DNA of 64,000 bases from Rhizobium laguerreae. GTDB lineage: Bacteria; Pseudomonadota; Alphaproteobacteria; Rhizobiales; Rhizobiaceae. Below the pieces are notes generated by a model, which had not been told where the DNA came from, searched no databases, and worked only from the letters and a program-made list of their open reading frames with translations. Where the stretch lies: assembly GCF_002008165.1 (NCBI RefSeq), contig NZ_MRDM01000032.1, positions 124,001-188,000 of the forward strand, written 5' to 3'. This document shows positions 44,759-57,092 of the stretch, piece by piece (positions within the stretch are counted from its first letter, which is position 1; the number at the start of each line of letters is the position of its first letter). The position numbers and the translations under genes were made by a program.

Positions 44759-44795
44759 GCTATCATCCGCCATCGTAAAACGGCGGCCCAGCCGC

Positions 44796-45311
44796 TCATG
44801 CGGCCGGCTTCGCCTGACGGCGCCAACTATAACCCTTGCCGGCTTCGGCGTCACGCACTGCCGGCTGATAATGATGGGGAATGGCGGGAAGACGGTTTTC
44901 GGAAAGCCGCTTCAGCGCCGTGACGTTGGTAACGGCAAAGCTGTCGATGCCGACGCGCAGCATCAGCGGGATCTGATCGATCAGCACATCGCCGACGGCG
45001 CGTAACTCGTTGGTGTAACCCAGGCGCTGGCGCAGCAGCGAGGCATGGCTGAAGGCGCGGCCGTCATTGAAAGCCGGAAAGGCGACAGCGACGATTTCGA
45101 GGCGATAGAGATAGGGCTCCAGCCGGCGCACGTCGTCGGCCGGCTTGATCAGCACGCCGAGGCCGACATCGTTGCTTTCGTCGGCCTTGGCGATCATCTC
45201 GTCGAGGCCGAGCAGCGGCTTCTGCTCCTCGGTCGCCTTCACCTCGTCGGTTTCGATCACCCAGGGATCGTTTTCGACAAAACCGGTTTCTCTCCAGATC
45301 TTCGTCATCAT
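44796..45311 (-). CDS. DUF934 protein of the sulfite reductase operon
   Basis: 171 residues; DUF934 proteins accompany assimilatory sulfite/sulfate reduction genes in Proteobacteria and are thought to support the reductase, role unproven. Conserved segments: VGLGVLIKPADDVRRLEPYL near residue 50 and FPAFNDGRAFSHASLLRQRL near 80. It starts 7 bp after the end of the sulfite reductase gene. Confidence 0.88.
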   Translation of the reverse strand: MMTKIWRETGFVENDPWVIETDEVKATEEQKPLLGLDEMIAKADESNDVGLGVLIKPADDVRRLEPYLYRLEIVAVAFPAFNDGRAFSHASLLRQRLGYTNELRAVGDVLIDQIPLMLRVGIDSFAVTNVTALKRLSENRLPAIPHHYQPAVRDAEAGKGYSWRRQAKPAA

Positions 45312-45318
45312 CCCCTCC

Positions 45319-46989
<1,671 letters not shown>

Positions 46990-46997
46990 CGTCTTCC

Positions 46998-47312
46998 TCA
47001 GACTGCAATGAATTCGGGATCGGCAGGAGCGTAGCCCGGGGCATATTCCATGGTCGGGCCTTGCGCGCGGATGCGCTCGCGAAGGCGAAGCGGCCAGAGA
47101 ATGCCGTTGGTTTCCTGAACGTCGACGACGGCGACGTCAACGACCTCGTTGTCGGCATAGGATTTCTTGCCGATCGCCTCCAGCGCCGCGACGGCTTCGG
47201 CATGACGGGCAACGAGCGCCTCCTGCAGCGAGGTGGACCACTTGCCGTTCGCATCCAGCCAGACGGCAATGCCGTCCGTCAGCCGGTTGGCGGTCAGAAC
47301 CTTGTCACCCAT
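46998..47312 (-). CDS. DUF2849 protein of the sulfite reductase operon
   Basis: 104 residues (MGDKVLTANRLTDGIAVWLD). DUF2849 genes lie between cysG-like and sulfite reductase genes in Rhizobiales. It is 8 bp ahead of cysI and 2 bp after cysG, so clearly in the operon. Function unknown; perhaps a small partner of the reductase. Confidence 0.88.
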   Translation of the reverse strand: MGDKVLTANRLTDGIAVWLDANGKWSTSLQEALVARHAEAVAALEAIGKKSYADNEVVDVAVVDVQETNGILWPLRLRERIRAQGPTMEYAPGYAPADPEFIAV

Positions 47313-47314
47313 AT

Positions 47315-48751
<1,437 letters not shown>

Positions 48752-49019
48752 CATCAATCCACTTCGAGGTTGCCGGAATATGCCCTTGATCGACAAGGGA
48801 TTGAAGGAACAGAAATTCGAAAGCCCAAGCAAGCGGGTATTCTTTTGCTCGTGCCGTCAATGATTTGAGAAAAGTCACCCGTGCGGCCAAAAAGCCGCAT
48901 ATTCCCAGCCCGCTTGCTGCAATGCAGTATAAAGCCTGTGACAAAAGACGTCCACCGGTGCATGACGCATTTCGCTCGCGCCGCCAAGGCGATAGACTGA
49001 GGAAAACTGGAGGGCCCTC

Positions 49020-49607
49020 ATGCCTGATAAGACCGTTGCCTCCCGCCTGCTTTCGGTCATGGAAGACAATATCCTGCCGCTGACGGAGCGTGGCGTTTCG
49101 CTTGGCAATAAGGTGTTCGGTGCGGCGATCTTAAGGAAATCCGATCTTTCGCTTGTCGTCGCCGAGACAAATAACGAGCTGGAAAACCCGCTCTGGCACG
49201 GTGAGGTCCATACGCTGAAGCGTTTTTACGAGCTTGGCGACAAGCCGCCGACCAAGGATTTGATCTTCCTGTCGACGCATGAGCCCTGCACCATGTGCAT
49301 GTCGGCGATCACCTGGGCCGGCTTCGACAATTTCTACTATTTTTTCAGCCATGAGGATTCGCGCGACGCCTTCGCCATTCCACACGATTTGAAGATCCTG
49401 AAGGAGGTCTTCGGGCTTGAACCCGGCGGCTACCGCAGGCAAAACGCCTTCTGGAACAGCTTTGCCATTGCCGATCTCGTCGAGACCGAAGAGGCTATGC
49501 TGAAGACCGCGCTGAAGACGCAGACCGCCCGCATCAAGGCGCGCTACGACGCGCTGTCGACCAGCTACCAGTCGTCGAAGAGCGCCAACGACATTCCATT
49601 GAACTGA
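49020..49607 (+). CDS. Nucleoside/cytidine deaminase-fold protein
   Basis: 195 residues with the zinc-dependent deaminase motifs: HGEVHTLKRF (zinc histidine and catalytic glutamate) near residue 60 and PCTMC (two zinc cysteines) near 92. The spacing HxE ... PCxxC is that of cytidine/guanine deaminases. It is longer than typical CDA proteins, with an extra C-terminal helix region. Substrate unknown. AAACTGGAGGGCCCTC precedes the ATG. Confidence 0.85.
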   Translation: MPDKTVASRLLSVMEDNILPLTERGVSLGNKVFGAAILRKSDLSLVVAETNNELENPLWHGEVHTLKRFYELGDKPPTKDLIFLSTHEPCTMCMSAITWAGFDNFYYFFSHEDSRDAFAIPHDLKILKEVFGLEPGGYRRQNAFWNSFAIADLVETEEAMLKTALKTQTARIKARYDALSTSYQSSKSANDIPLN

Positions 49608-49657
49608 GGGGCCCTGAACTGAGGTCCTTGAACTGAAGCCTGCTGAACCGAGGCAAC

Positions 49658-50503
49658 ATGCAACCTTCCAAAGACATTTCGCGGCTGATCGAGATCATGG
49701 CGGCGCTGCGCCATCCCGAAACCGGCTGCCCCTGGGACATCGTGCAGAACTTCGAGACGATCAAGCCCTATACGATCGAGGAGGCCTATGAGGTGTCCGA
49801 CGCGATCGAGCGCGGCGATATGGACGATCTCTGCGACGAGTTGGGCGACCTGCTGCTGCAGGTGGTCTTTCACGCCCGCATGGCCGAAGAGGCCGGCGAA
49901 TTTTCCTTCGGCGACGTGGTCAACGCCATCACCGCCAAGATGATCCGTCGCCACCCGCACGTCTTTGCCCGCTCGGCGGCGGATACGCCGCACGCGGTGA
50001 AGAGACAATGGGACGAGATCAAGCAGGCGGAGAAACGCGAGCGCGCCGAGCGACGGTCACGGCGTGGCATCACCGAGGACTTCAATAGCGGCTTCCTCGG
50101 CTCGGTGCAGCGCAGCTTCCCGGCTTTGACGGAAGCGCTGAAGCTGCAGGAACGCGCCGCCAAGGTCGGCTTCGACTGGTCAGCGCCCGAGCCGATCCTC
50201 GACAAGATCGAGGAGGAGATCGGCGAATTGCGGGTAGCCCTTCGCGAAGGCGATCAGGCAAAAGTCAGCGACGAACTCGGCGACCTGATCTTCGCAGTCG
50301 TCAATATCGGCCGGCATGTGAAGGCCGATCCGGAACAGGCGCTGCGTGGCACGAATACGAAATTCCGGCGTCGCTTCAGCCATATAGAACAGGTTCTTGA
50401 AGCAGAGGGCGAGACGCTGGAGGCAGCCACTCTCGAACGCATGGAAGAAATCTGGCAGGCGGCGAAGGCGATTGAAAGAGCTGTGACGTCGGGGGTTGAG
50501 TAA
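49658..50503 (+). CDS. mazG: MazG nucleoside triphosphate pyrophosphohydrolase
   Basis: 281 residues; hydrolyses non-canonical or excess NTPs to NMP and pyrophosphate. Two MazG helical modules are visible: residues about 10-110, with the GCPWDIVQNFETIKPYTIEE motif and metal-binding EEAYEV and DELGDLLLQ, and 170-265 with EIGELRVAL and DELGDLIFAV. Usual length for bacterial MazG. It is 51 bp after the deaminase gene and convergent with hflX. Confidence 0.92.
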   Translation: MQPSKDISRLIEIMAALRHPETGCPWDIVQNFETIKPYTIEEAYEVSDAIERGDMDDLCDELGDLLLQVVFHARMAEEAGEFSFGDVVNAITAKMIRRHPHVFARSAADTPHAVKRQWDEIKQAEKRERAERRSRRGITEDFNSGFLGSVQRSFPALTEALKLQERAAKVGFDWSAPEPILDKIEEEIGELRVALREGDQAKVSDELGDLIFAVVNIGRHVKADPEQALRGTNTKFRRRFSHIEQVLEAEGETLEAATLERMEEIWQAAKAIERAVTSGVE

Positions 50504-50521
50504 GCGGAACGTTGCCACATC

Positions 50522-50545
50522 TCCCTTCCCCCCGGGGGGAAGGGA
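50522..50545. terminator. Palindrome between mazG and hflX
   Basis: TCCCTTCCCCC/GGGGGGAAGGGA forms a 12-bp perfect inverted repeat with no loop left over. It stands between convergent genes, so it may block transcription from both sides, though there is no T-run. Confidence 0.5.
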
Positions 50546-50550
50546 ATGCC

Positions 50551-51876
50551 TTACCGCTCCCAATCTTCCTTTGAAGACTTCTGTCCGTTGCCGATGCGGC
50601 GTTCGAGTTCGGTTGCCTCGGTTTCGGAGAGGCGAAGATCGAGCGTGATCGTGCCGTCCTCATTATCCTCGCGGCTGTCGACGATCGCGTGATCGTAAAG
50701 CCAGGGCAGCAGCGCCAGCTTATCAACAGGAAGTCGGATCGTTGCCACGGTCATCACGCCTGACAGTCTGCGGCTGATCTCTTCCATCAGCGTGTCGACA
50801 CCCTCGCCGCTGACGGCGGAAACCGCCACCACGTTGCTGGCGCCGGCCGATTTCTGCACCATGGTGTCGTGCACCTCGGGCTCCAGCCGATCGATCTTGT
50901 TCCAGACCTCGATCAGCCGTTTTTCGGCTTCGGGCTCGTCGATGCCGAGATCGTTCAGGATGCGCATCACGTCGGAGCTCTGCGCCTGGTTGTCGGCATC
51001 GGACATGTCGCGGACATGCAGGATGAGATCGGCTTCCAGCACCTCTTCCAGCGTCGCCCGGAAGGCGGCGACCAGATGGGTCGGCAGGTCGGAGATGAAA
51101 CCGACGGTGTCGGAGAGGATGACGGTGCGGCCGTGCGGCAGCTTCATGCGCCGAAGCGTCGGGTCGAGCGTGGCAAAGAGCATGTCTTCGGCCAGCACGC
51201 CGGCGCCGGTGATGCGGTTGAACAGCGTCGACTTGCCGGCATTGGTATAGCCGACCAGCGCCACGATCGGGTGCGGCACCTTGCGGCGCTTGGCGCGGTG
51301 GAGCTGGCGGGTGCGCACGACCTGTTCCAGTTCACGCTCGAGCTTGATGATGCGGTCCTGCAGCATCCGCCGGTCGGCTTCGATCTGGGTTTCGCCGGGA
51401 CCGCCCATGAAGCCGCCGCCGCCGCGCTGGCGTTCAAGGTGGGTCCAGCTCCGGACCAGGCGGCCCTTCTGATAATTCAGATGGGCGAGGTCGACCTGCA
51501 GCGTGCCTTCCTTGGTGGAGGCGCGGCGGCCGAAGATTTCGAGGATAAGGCCCGTCCGGTCGATGACCTTGGCGTTCCATTCCTTTTCGAGGTTGCGCTG
51601 CTGCACCGGCGTCAACGGATGATCGACGATGACGAGACCGGAATCGCGCTCGTCGAGCAGCGCCTTGATCTCCTCGATCTTGCCGGTGCCAAGCAACGTA
51701 GCCGGTCTCGGATCATTGACCGGGACGATCGAGCCGTGGACGACATCGAGATCGATCGCCTGGGCAAGGCCCGTCGCCTCTTCGAGCCGGCTTTCCGGCG
51801 TGCGGGTCGAGGCCGATTCGCTCTGACCGCCGCGGCTGCGCGATTTCAGAACCGGCACGACGACAGTCGCGCGCAT
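50551..51876 (-). CDS. hflX: HflX GTPase
   Basis: 441 residues from ATG 51876 (MRATVVVPVLK). Ribosome-associated GTPase that rescues stalled ribosomes under stress. N-terminal HflX subdomain with the glycine-rich RQRGGGGFMGGPGETQIE near residue 150, then G1 GYTNAGKST near 209, G3 DTVGF near 257 and G4 NKID near 325. The frame stays open upstream for at least 20 codons without an ATG, so an unusual start (ATT near 51939) is possible. It follows hfq, as in most Proteobacteria. Confidence 0.92.
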   Translation of the reverse strand: MRATVVVPVLKSRSRGGQSESASTRTPESRLEEATGLAQAIDLDVVHGSIVPVNDPRPATLLGTGKIEEIKALLDERDSGLVIVDHPLTPVQQRNLEKEWNAKVIDRTGLILEIFGRRASTKEGTLQVDLAHLNYQKGRLVRSWTHLERQRGGGGFMGGPGETQIEADRRMLQDRIIKLERELEQVVRTRQLHRAKRRKVPHPIVALVGYTNAGKSTLFNRITGAGVLAEDMLFATLDPTLRRMKLPHGRTVILSDTVGFISDLPTHLVAAFRATLEEVLEADLILHVRDMSDADNQAQSSDVMRILNDLGIDEPEAEKRLIEVWNKIDRLEPEVHDTMVQKSAGASNVVAVSAVSGEGVDTLMEEISRRLSGVMTVATIRLPVDKLALLPWLYDHAIVDSREDNEDGTITLDLRLSETEATELERRIGNGQKSSKEDWER

Positions 51877-51953
51877 GTCGTCCCTGTGCTTGGCGGCCTC
51901 AGGGATGATCGAATCGTTCTTGGTATCGCGTGTCGAAATGACGGCTGATCCTG

Positions 51954-52196
51954 TTAGGACGCGGCTTCTTCGCTCTCAAACATCTGCATGGGCTGGCCCG
52001 GCATGATCGTCGAGATCGCATGCTTATACACCAGCTGCGAATGGCCGTCACGGCGAAGAAGAACACAGAAATTGTCAAAAGACGTAACAACGCCCGTGAG
52101 TTTCACGCCGTTGATCAGAAAGATTGTCAGGGAAATCTTTTGCTTTCGAACAGTATTGAGAAATAAGTCCTGAAGATTCTGAGAACGTTCCGCCAT
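51954..52196 (-). CDS. hfq: RNA chaperone Hfq
   Basis: 80 residues from ATG 52196 ([12 protein letters not shown]). A ring-forming RNA chaperone that pairs small RNAs with mRNAs. Sm1 motif [20 protein letters not shown] and Sm2 motif with YKHAISTI give the complete fold; the short C-terminal tail ([11 protein letters not shown]) is usual in Rhizobiales. It is 77 bp ahead of the hflX ATG and probably cotranscribed. Confidence 0.97.
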
Positions 52197-52308
52197 CGCG
52201 CCGCTTCTTTCTTTATTGCCGACCTGATCTGGCCGGTAGAATATCAATCAACCTCACAATGCGAAGACCGGTGGCATCCTCATTCCACCTGTCCAGCAAA
52301 TCTTGGTA

Positions 52309-53172
52309 TCAAATCGCAATCTTTTCCGCAACGTCGAAAAAGGCCTCGCGGACTTTCTGCGAAACGCTGCCTGGATGACCGTTGGCAATGGCCTGGCCAT
52401 CGACGGAAACGACCGGAAAACAAATGCTTGTGGCTGCAGTGAGGAAGACCTCGCGGGCCGCGAGCATCTCGGAAACGGAGAAATTCCGCTCCGCGATCGT
52501 CAACCCTAGCTTGGCCCCGACATCCATCAGAGTGGTGCGGGTAATGCCGCGCAGAATGCCGTGTTCGGCCGGTCGCGTCACCAGCGTTCCGTCCGGATCG
52601 ACGATCCAGACATTGGTCGCCGCCCCTTCCTTCACCATGCCGTCGCCGTCGACATAGATCGCTTCCTGGGCGCCGGCCTCCTTGGCCTGCTGGCGGGCCA
52701 TGGCATTCGGCAGCAGGCCGATGGACTTGATGTCGACGCGGTCCCAGCGATTGTCGATAAGGGTGATCGCCCGGATGCCGTTGGCATTCTTGGCGGCGAT
52801 AACCCTGGCGTCGGTGCTTTTGGCGGTAATGACAAGCGAGGGCGGCGTTCCCTCGGCCGGAAAGACATGATCGCGGCGGGCGACGCCGCGTGTCACTTGC
52901 ATGTAGAAAAGCCCGTTGCGGACATGGTTGCGGCGCAGCGTCTCGCGAATGACCTGCGTCAGTGCCGCCCGGCCCATCGGCCAGTCGATGCGCAACTCAC
53001 CAAGCGAACGGTCGAGACGGTTCAGATGGCGCGTGAGGTCGACGATATAGCCGTGGCGCACCTCGCAGACTTCATAGACGCCATCGGCAAACTGGTAGCC
53101 GCGATCCTCGATATGCACGCTGGCATCGGAATGCTTGACGTAACGGCCATTCACATAGGCAATTCTCGGCAT
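52309..53172 (-). CDS. D-amino-acid aminotransferase (class IV PLP transaminase)
   Basis: 287 residues; fold-type IV PLP enzyme interconverting D-alanine and D-glutamate type pairs. Visible: YVNGRYVKHSDASVHIEDRG at the start, FADGVYEVCEV, the catalytic lysine region RVDIKSIGLLPNAMARQ near residue 145 and EGAATNVWIVD near 180. It sits between ntrX and hfq on the same strand, a position known in rhizobia, and ends about 110 bp ahead of hfq. Confidence 0.9.
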   Translation of the reverse strand: MPRIAYVNGRYVKHSDASVHIEDRGYQFADGVYEVCEVRHGYIVDLTRHLNRLDRSLGELRIDWPMGRAALTQVIRETLRRNHVRNGLFYMQVTRGVARRDHVFPAEGTPPSLVITAKSTDARVIAAKNANGIRAITLIDNRWDRVDIKSIGLLPNAMARQQAKEAGAQEAIYVDGDGMVKEGAATNVWIVDPDGTLVTRPAEHGILRGITRTTLMDVGAKLGLTIAERNFSVSEMLAAREVFLTAATSICFPVVSVDGQAIANGHPGSVSQKVREAFFDVAEKIAI

Positions 53173-53236
53173 GGGAAACCTGGTCTTCCGGAAAGCAATA
53201 TGGGACGCGGCGCGGCGTCGGCCGCGCCGGATACAT

Positions 53237-54601
53237 TCAGACGCCGAGCGACTTCAGCTTGCGGTGCAGCGCTGAACGCTCCATGCCGACGAATTCCGCG
53301 GTGCGCGAGATATTGCCGCCGAAGCGGTTGATCTGGGCGATCAGATAATCCTTCTCGAACATCTCGCGAGCTTCGCGCAGCGGCAGCGTCATGATGTGAT
53401 AGTCGTTCTTGGCGGACACCTTCGGCAGCATGTCGCCGAGATCGGTCGGCAGCATGTCGGCGGTGATCGGCGCGTCCGGCCCGTCGGTGCGGGCGAGAAT
53501 CATCAGCCGCTCGATATTGTTGCGCAGCTGGCGGATGTTGCCGGGCCAATCATGCGCCTGCAGCACGGCCATCGCGTCGTCGCCGATGCGGCGCGGACGG
53601 ATGCCCGCCTGCTCCGATATCTGGCGCATCAGCTGGTCGACGAGGAAGGGAATGTCCTCGCGCCGTTCGGCAAGTGCGGGCACACGCACCGGCACGACGG
53701 CGAGGCGATGATAGAGATCCTCGCGGAACCAACCCTCGGCGATGCGGCTCTCGAGATTATAGGCGGTCGAAGAGATGATGCGGACATCGACCTTGACGCG
53801 CTTGGAACCGCCGACGCGCTCGAACTGCTGATCGACCAGCACGCGCAGGATCTTGTTCTGCGTCTCGCGTGGCATCTCGCCGACCTCGTCGAGATAGAGG
53901 ATGCCGCGATGGGCTTCCTCGAGCGCGCCGATCTTGCGCGCCTGGCCGGGCGTGCCCTCGGTGCCGAACAGCGCCACCTCCATGCGTTCGGGCGTGATGT
54001 TGGCGGCGTTGATCGCAACGAAGGGGCCGTTGGCGCGAGCCGACTTCTTGTGGATCATCCGCGCCACCAGCTCCTTGCCGGAGCCCGACGCGCCGAGGAT
54101 CATGATGCGGCTGTTGGTCGGCGCAACCTTCTCGATCGTCTGGCGCAGCTGCGAAACGGCAACCGAGGTGCCGATCAGCTCCAGCGCATCGCCGGTGCGG
54201 CGCTTCAGATCCGAGACCTCGCGCTTCAGCTTGGAATTCTCCAGCGCACGTTCGGCGATCAGGATCAGCCGGTCGGCCTTGAAGGGCTTTTCGATGAAAT
54301 CGAAGGCGCCGCGCTTGATCGCCGAGACGGCGGTCTCGATGTTGCCGTGGCCTGATATCATCACCACGGGCAGCTCCGGATGGCGGGTCTTGATCTCGTC
54401 GAGCAGCGACAGGCCATCGAGCTTGCTGCCTTGCATCCAGATATCGAGGAAGATCAGCCGCGGCACGCGATCGGAAATCGCCGCCAGCGCGCTGTCGCTG
54501 TCGTGGGCCGTGCGCGTCTCGTGCCCTTCGTCCGAGAGAATGCCGGAAACGATCTCGCGAATATCATGCTCATCGTCGACGACGAGAATATCAGAGGCCA
54601 T
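53237..54601 (-). CDS. ntrX: NtrX response regulator
   Basis: 454 residues. Receiver domain with phosphorylation site D53 (RLIFLDIWMQG), AAA+ domain with Walker A GASGSGKE near residue 165 and Walker B LDEVGEM near 235, and a Fis-type helix-turn-helix at the C-terminus (AEFVGMERSALHRKLKS). The GAFTGA loop that contacts sigma-54 is absent: the segment reads ALFGTEGTPGQARKIGALEE, so it may regulate sigma-70 promoters. It works with the membrane kinase NtrY in nitrogen and redox signalling. The start at 54601 (MASDIL) overlaps ntrY by 11 bp. Confidence 0.93.
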   Translation of the reverse strand: MASDILVVDDEHDIREIVSGILSDEGHETRTAHDSDSALAAISDRVPRLIFLDIWMQGSKLDGLSLLDEIKTRHPELPVVMISGHGNIETAVSAIKRGAFDFIEKPFKADRLILIAERALENSKLKREVSDLKRRTGDALELIGTSVAVSQLRQTIEKVAPTNSRIMILGASGSGKELVARMIHKKSARANGPFVAINAANITPERMEVALFGTEGTPGQARKIGALEEAHRGILYLDEVGEMPRETQNKILRVLVDQQFERVGGSKRVKVDVRIISSTAYNLESRIAEGWFREDLYHRLAVVPVRVPALAERREDIPFLVDQLMRQISEQAGIRPRRIGDDAMAVLQAHDWPGNIRQLRNNIERLMILARTDGPDAPITADMLPTDLGDMLPKVSAKNDYHIMTLPLREAREMFEKDYLIAQINRFGGNISRTAEFVGMERSALHRKLKSLGV

Positions 54602-56861
54602 AAACGCTTTCCTTGTCATTGGCTGCGGGGGCAGCAGGCGTCGGATCCAGGCGTGGCAGATGCACGCGGATCATGGCCCCTCTCCCCCGGTCAAAATCGG
54701 CGGGCGCATCATGCAGCTCGAGCTGCCCGCCATGTTCCTCGATAATCTTCTTGACGATGGCGAGGCCAAGGCCGGTGCCCTTTTCGCGCATCGTCATATA
54801 GGGTTCCAGAATGCTGTGACGGTTCTCCACCGGCAGGCCGCGGCCATTGTCGATCACGTCGACGGTGAAGCGGTCGCGGCCGGTATCGAGTGCGGCGCGG
54901 ACGAGAACCTTGCGTTCGTCCCGTTCGTCGCTCGGAACGGCCTCGATCGATTCGACGGCATTCTTGATGAGGTTTCCGAAAGCCTGGCCGAGCATGCGGC
55001 TGTCGAACAGGCCCTCCAGCGGCTGGTCGCCGAAATCCTGCTCGAAGGTAACGTGATGGTTGCCCATCTCGCGCAGGAAGATCGCGTCGCGCAGAATATT
55101 GCGCAGGTCGCTCGGCTCCTTGGTCGGCTTCGGCATGCGGGCGAAAGCGGAGAATTCGTCGACCATGCGGCCGATATCGCCGACCTGGCGGATGATCGTA
55201 TCCGTGCACTGGTCGAAGACGGTCCGGTCATCCGGGTCGATCTGCTTGCCGTAGCGGCGCTGGATGCGCTCGGCGGACAGCTGGATCGGCGTCAGCGGAT
55301 TCTTGATCTCATGAGCGATGCGCCTTGCCACGTCGCCCCAGGCGGTCGAGCGCTGGGCGATGACGAGATCGGTGATGTCGTCAAGCGTGATCACGTAGGA
55401 CTCGCTCATGTCGCGCACTTCCTCGCGGGTCACCTGCACGCTCAGCGTCCTGACAGTGCCGCCGCGCACCAGCGCGATCTGCTTGCGGAAATCGCCGCGA
55501 TGACGCACCGCCGCCTCGGTCAGCACGTGATCGACCTCCGGCGCGATGTCAACCAGCTGCTTTCCGAGCATTTCGTCGGCCGACAGCGACATCAGCGTCT
55601 CGGCCGAGCTGTTGACGATGGCGATGCGGCGGTCCTGCTCGACGCCGATGACGGCGGCAGTGACACCCGATAACACCGCCTCGATGAACCGGCGGCGGTC
55701 GTCGACCTCGTCCTTCGCCTCGAGGATCTCGTCGCGCTGGGTGCGGATTTCCGAGATCATCTTGTTGAAGGTGCGCGACAGATTGGCGACGTCGCCGTCG
55801 ACGGCATGCACCGGCACGACGATATCCATATTGCCCGATGCAACGCTGTCGGCCGCCGTAATCAGCAGGCGGATCGGCCGGACGATGCGGTCGGCGACGG
55901 CGATCGCGGTCCAGATCGCTGCCAGCAGCACGATCAGCGCGAAGCCGATATAGAGCACGGCAAAGGCGACCTGCAGAGAGAAGCGGTTGGCTTCCATCGA
56001 GCGGTATTCGGTGGCGTTCTCCTCCATCATGCGCATCGCGCCCATGACCTTGGGATCGACGGCGCGCACCGTATAGAGAAAGGTGCCCTGAATGGCATCG
56101 AGTTTGATTATGGCGCCGACGAGATTGGTGACGCCGGGCGGGATCAGCGTCGGCTGGCCGGCGGCCGCCTTTTCCAGCGCATCCTGCGGAATGGCCGGCA
56201 GCGGCTTTTCGGTGGCGATATCGGCCTGGACGATCACCGAGCCGTCGCGCTCGACGAGGAAGGCTCCGAGCAGGCCGCGGCCCCTCGCCTGGCGGGTCAT
56301 CAGGTCGGCAAAGCCGGTCCTGTCGAGGCTGTAGAGCGCGCGGTTGCGCTCCAGGTCATTGGCCATGGAGACCGTCTGCCCCTGCAGGTAGCTGGCATTC
56401 TCCATCATATAGGCCTGGCCGATATTGCGCGACGAGCTGACGATCGACTGGGTGCGCAGGGCAAACCAGCGGTCGAGACCGGCATTCAGCGTGATACTGG
56501 CGAAGATGGCGACGAGGATCGCCGGTGTGATCGCGACGATCGAAAAGAGCACGACGATGCGGATATGCAGGCGGGCTGCCGCACGGCCGCGGGTGCGGGC
56601 CTTCAGCAGCCTTGCCACTTCGCGGCCGATCAAGGCGAGCAGCGTCAGGACAAAGAAGGAATTGACGATCACCGAGGTGATGACGACATGCGACGTCGGG
56701 GCGATCGGCGTCAGGCCGAGCAGCACGAACAGCGTCGCCGTGGCGCAGAGAAGCGCGCCGCCGGCAAGCACGAGGCCGGGCACGGCAAAAAGGGCGCGGC
56801 GATCGGTCACCGTCGTCACCGTCTCGCCCGCCGCCGCCGGCGATACCCCATCCTGCGTCAT
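54591..56861 (-). CDS. ntrY: NtrY sensor histidine kinase
   Basis: 756 residues from ATG 56861 (MTQDGVSPA), behind GAAGAGAGG. An inner-membrane kinase with several N-terminal spans and a periplasmic region, HAMP near residue 330 (RPIRLLITAADSVASG), a PAS domain near 395-495, the phospho-accepting histidine in RRIAHEIKNPLTP near 525, and an ATPase domain ending with EKGTGLGLAIVKKI. Partner of the overlapping NtrX. Confidence 0.93.
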   Translation of the reverse strand: MTQDGVSPAAAGETVTTVTDRRALFAVPGLVLAGGALLCATATLFVLLGLTPIAPTSHVVITSVIVNSFFVLTLLALIGREVARLLKARTRGRAAARLHIRIVVLFSIVAITPAILVAIFASITLNAGLDRWFALRTQSIVSSSRNIGQAYMMENASYLQGQTVSMANDLERNRALYSLDRTGFADLMTRQARGRGLLGAFLVERDGSVIVQADIATEKPLPAIPQDALEKAAAGQPTLIPPGVTNLVGAIIKLDAIQGTFLYTVRAVDPKVMGAMRMMEENATEYRSMEANRFSLQVAFAVLYIGFALIVLLAAIWTAIAVADRIVRPIRLLITAADSVASGNMDIVVPVHAVDGDVANLSRTFNKMISEIRTQRDEILEAKDEVDDRRRFIEAVLSGVTAAVIGVEQDRRIAIVNSSAETLMSLSADEMLGKQLVDIAPEVDHVLTEAAVRHRGDFRKQIALVRGGTVRTLSVQVTREEVRDMSESYVITLDDITDLVIAQRSTAWGDVARRIAHEIKNPLTPIQLSAERIQRRYGKQIDPDDRTVFDQCTDTIIRQVGDIGRMVDEFSAFARMPKPTKEPSDLRNILRDAIFLREMGNHHVTFEQDFGDQPLEGLFDSRMLGQAFGNLIKNAVESIEAVPSDERDERKVLVRAALDTGRDRFTVDVIDNGRGLPVENRHSILEPYMTMREKGTGLGLAIVKKIIEEHGGQLELHDAPADFDRGRGAMIRVHLPRLDPTPAAPAANDKESVYGL

Positions 56862-57092
56862 TCGGCCTCTCTTCAGACGGCACCCGCCGCCCTCGCCATC
56901 CGATCGAAAACCAAGCAACGCCGGCTTAAAAAGCCAGCGCTGCAACGACTCGATCGGGAGCGAATGTCCAAAACCCGTGCGTGACCTTTAAGCAACGCAT
57001 TGTGGCGAAAATGCAACGCGTGTCGTCACATTGTCAAGCCGTGCTTTCCCTCGACGGCCTTAATCTGACCCGTTGAGCGAGGCTTGTGCCCG

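Noticed and set aside
53901..55673. 590-codon plus-strand frame opposite ntrX/ntrY
   Set aside because: It crosses two conserved genes and their overlap, so it cannot be a constrained protein; no start signal.
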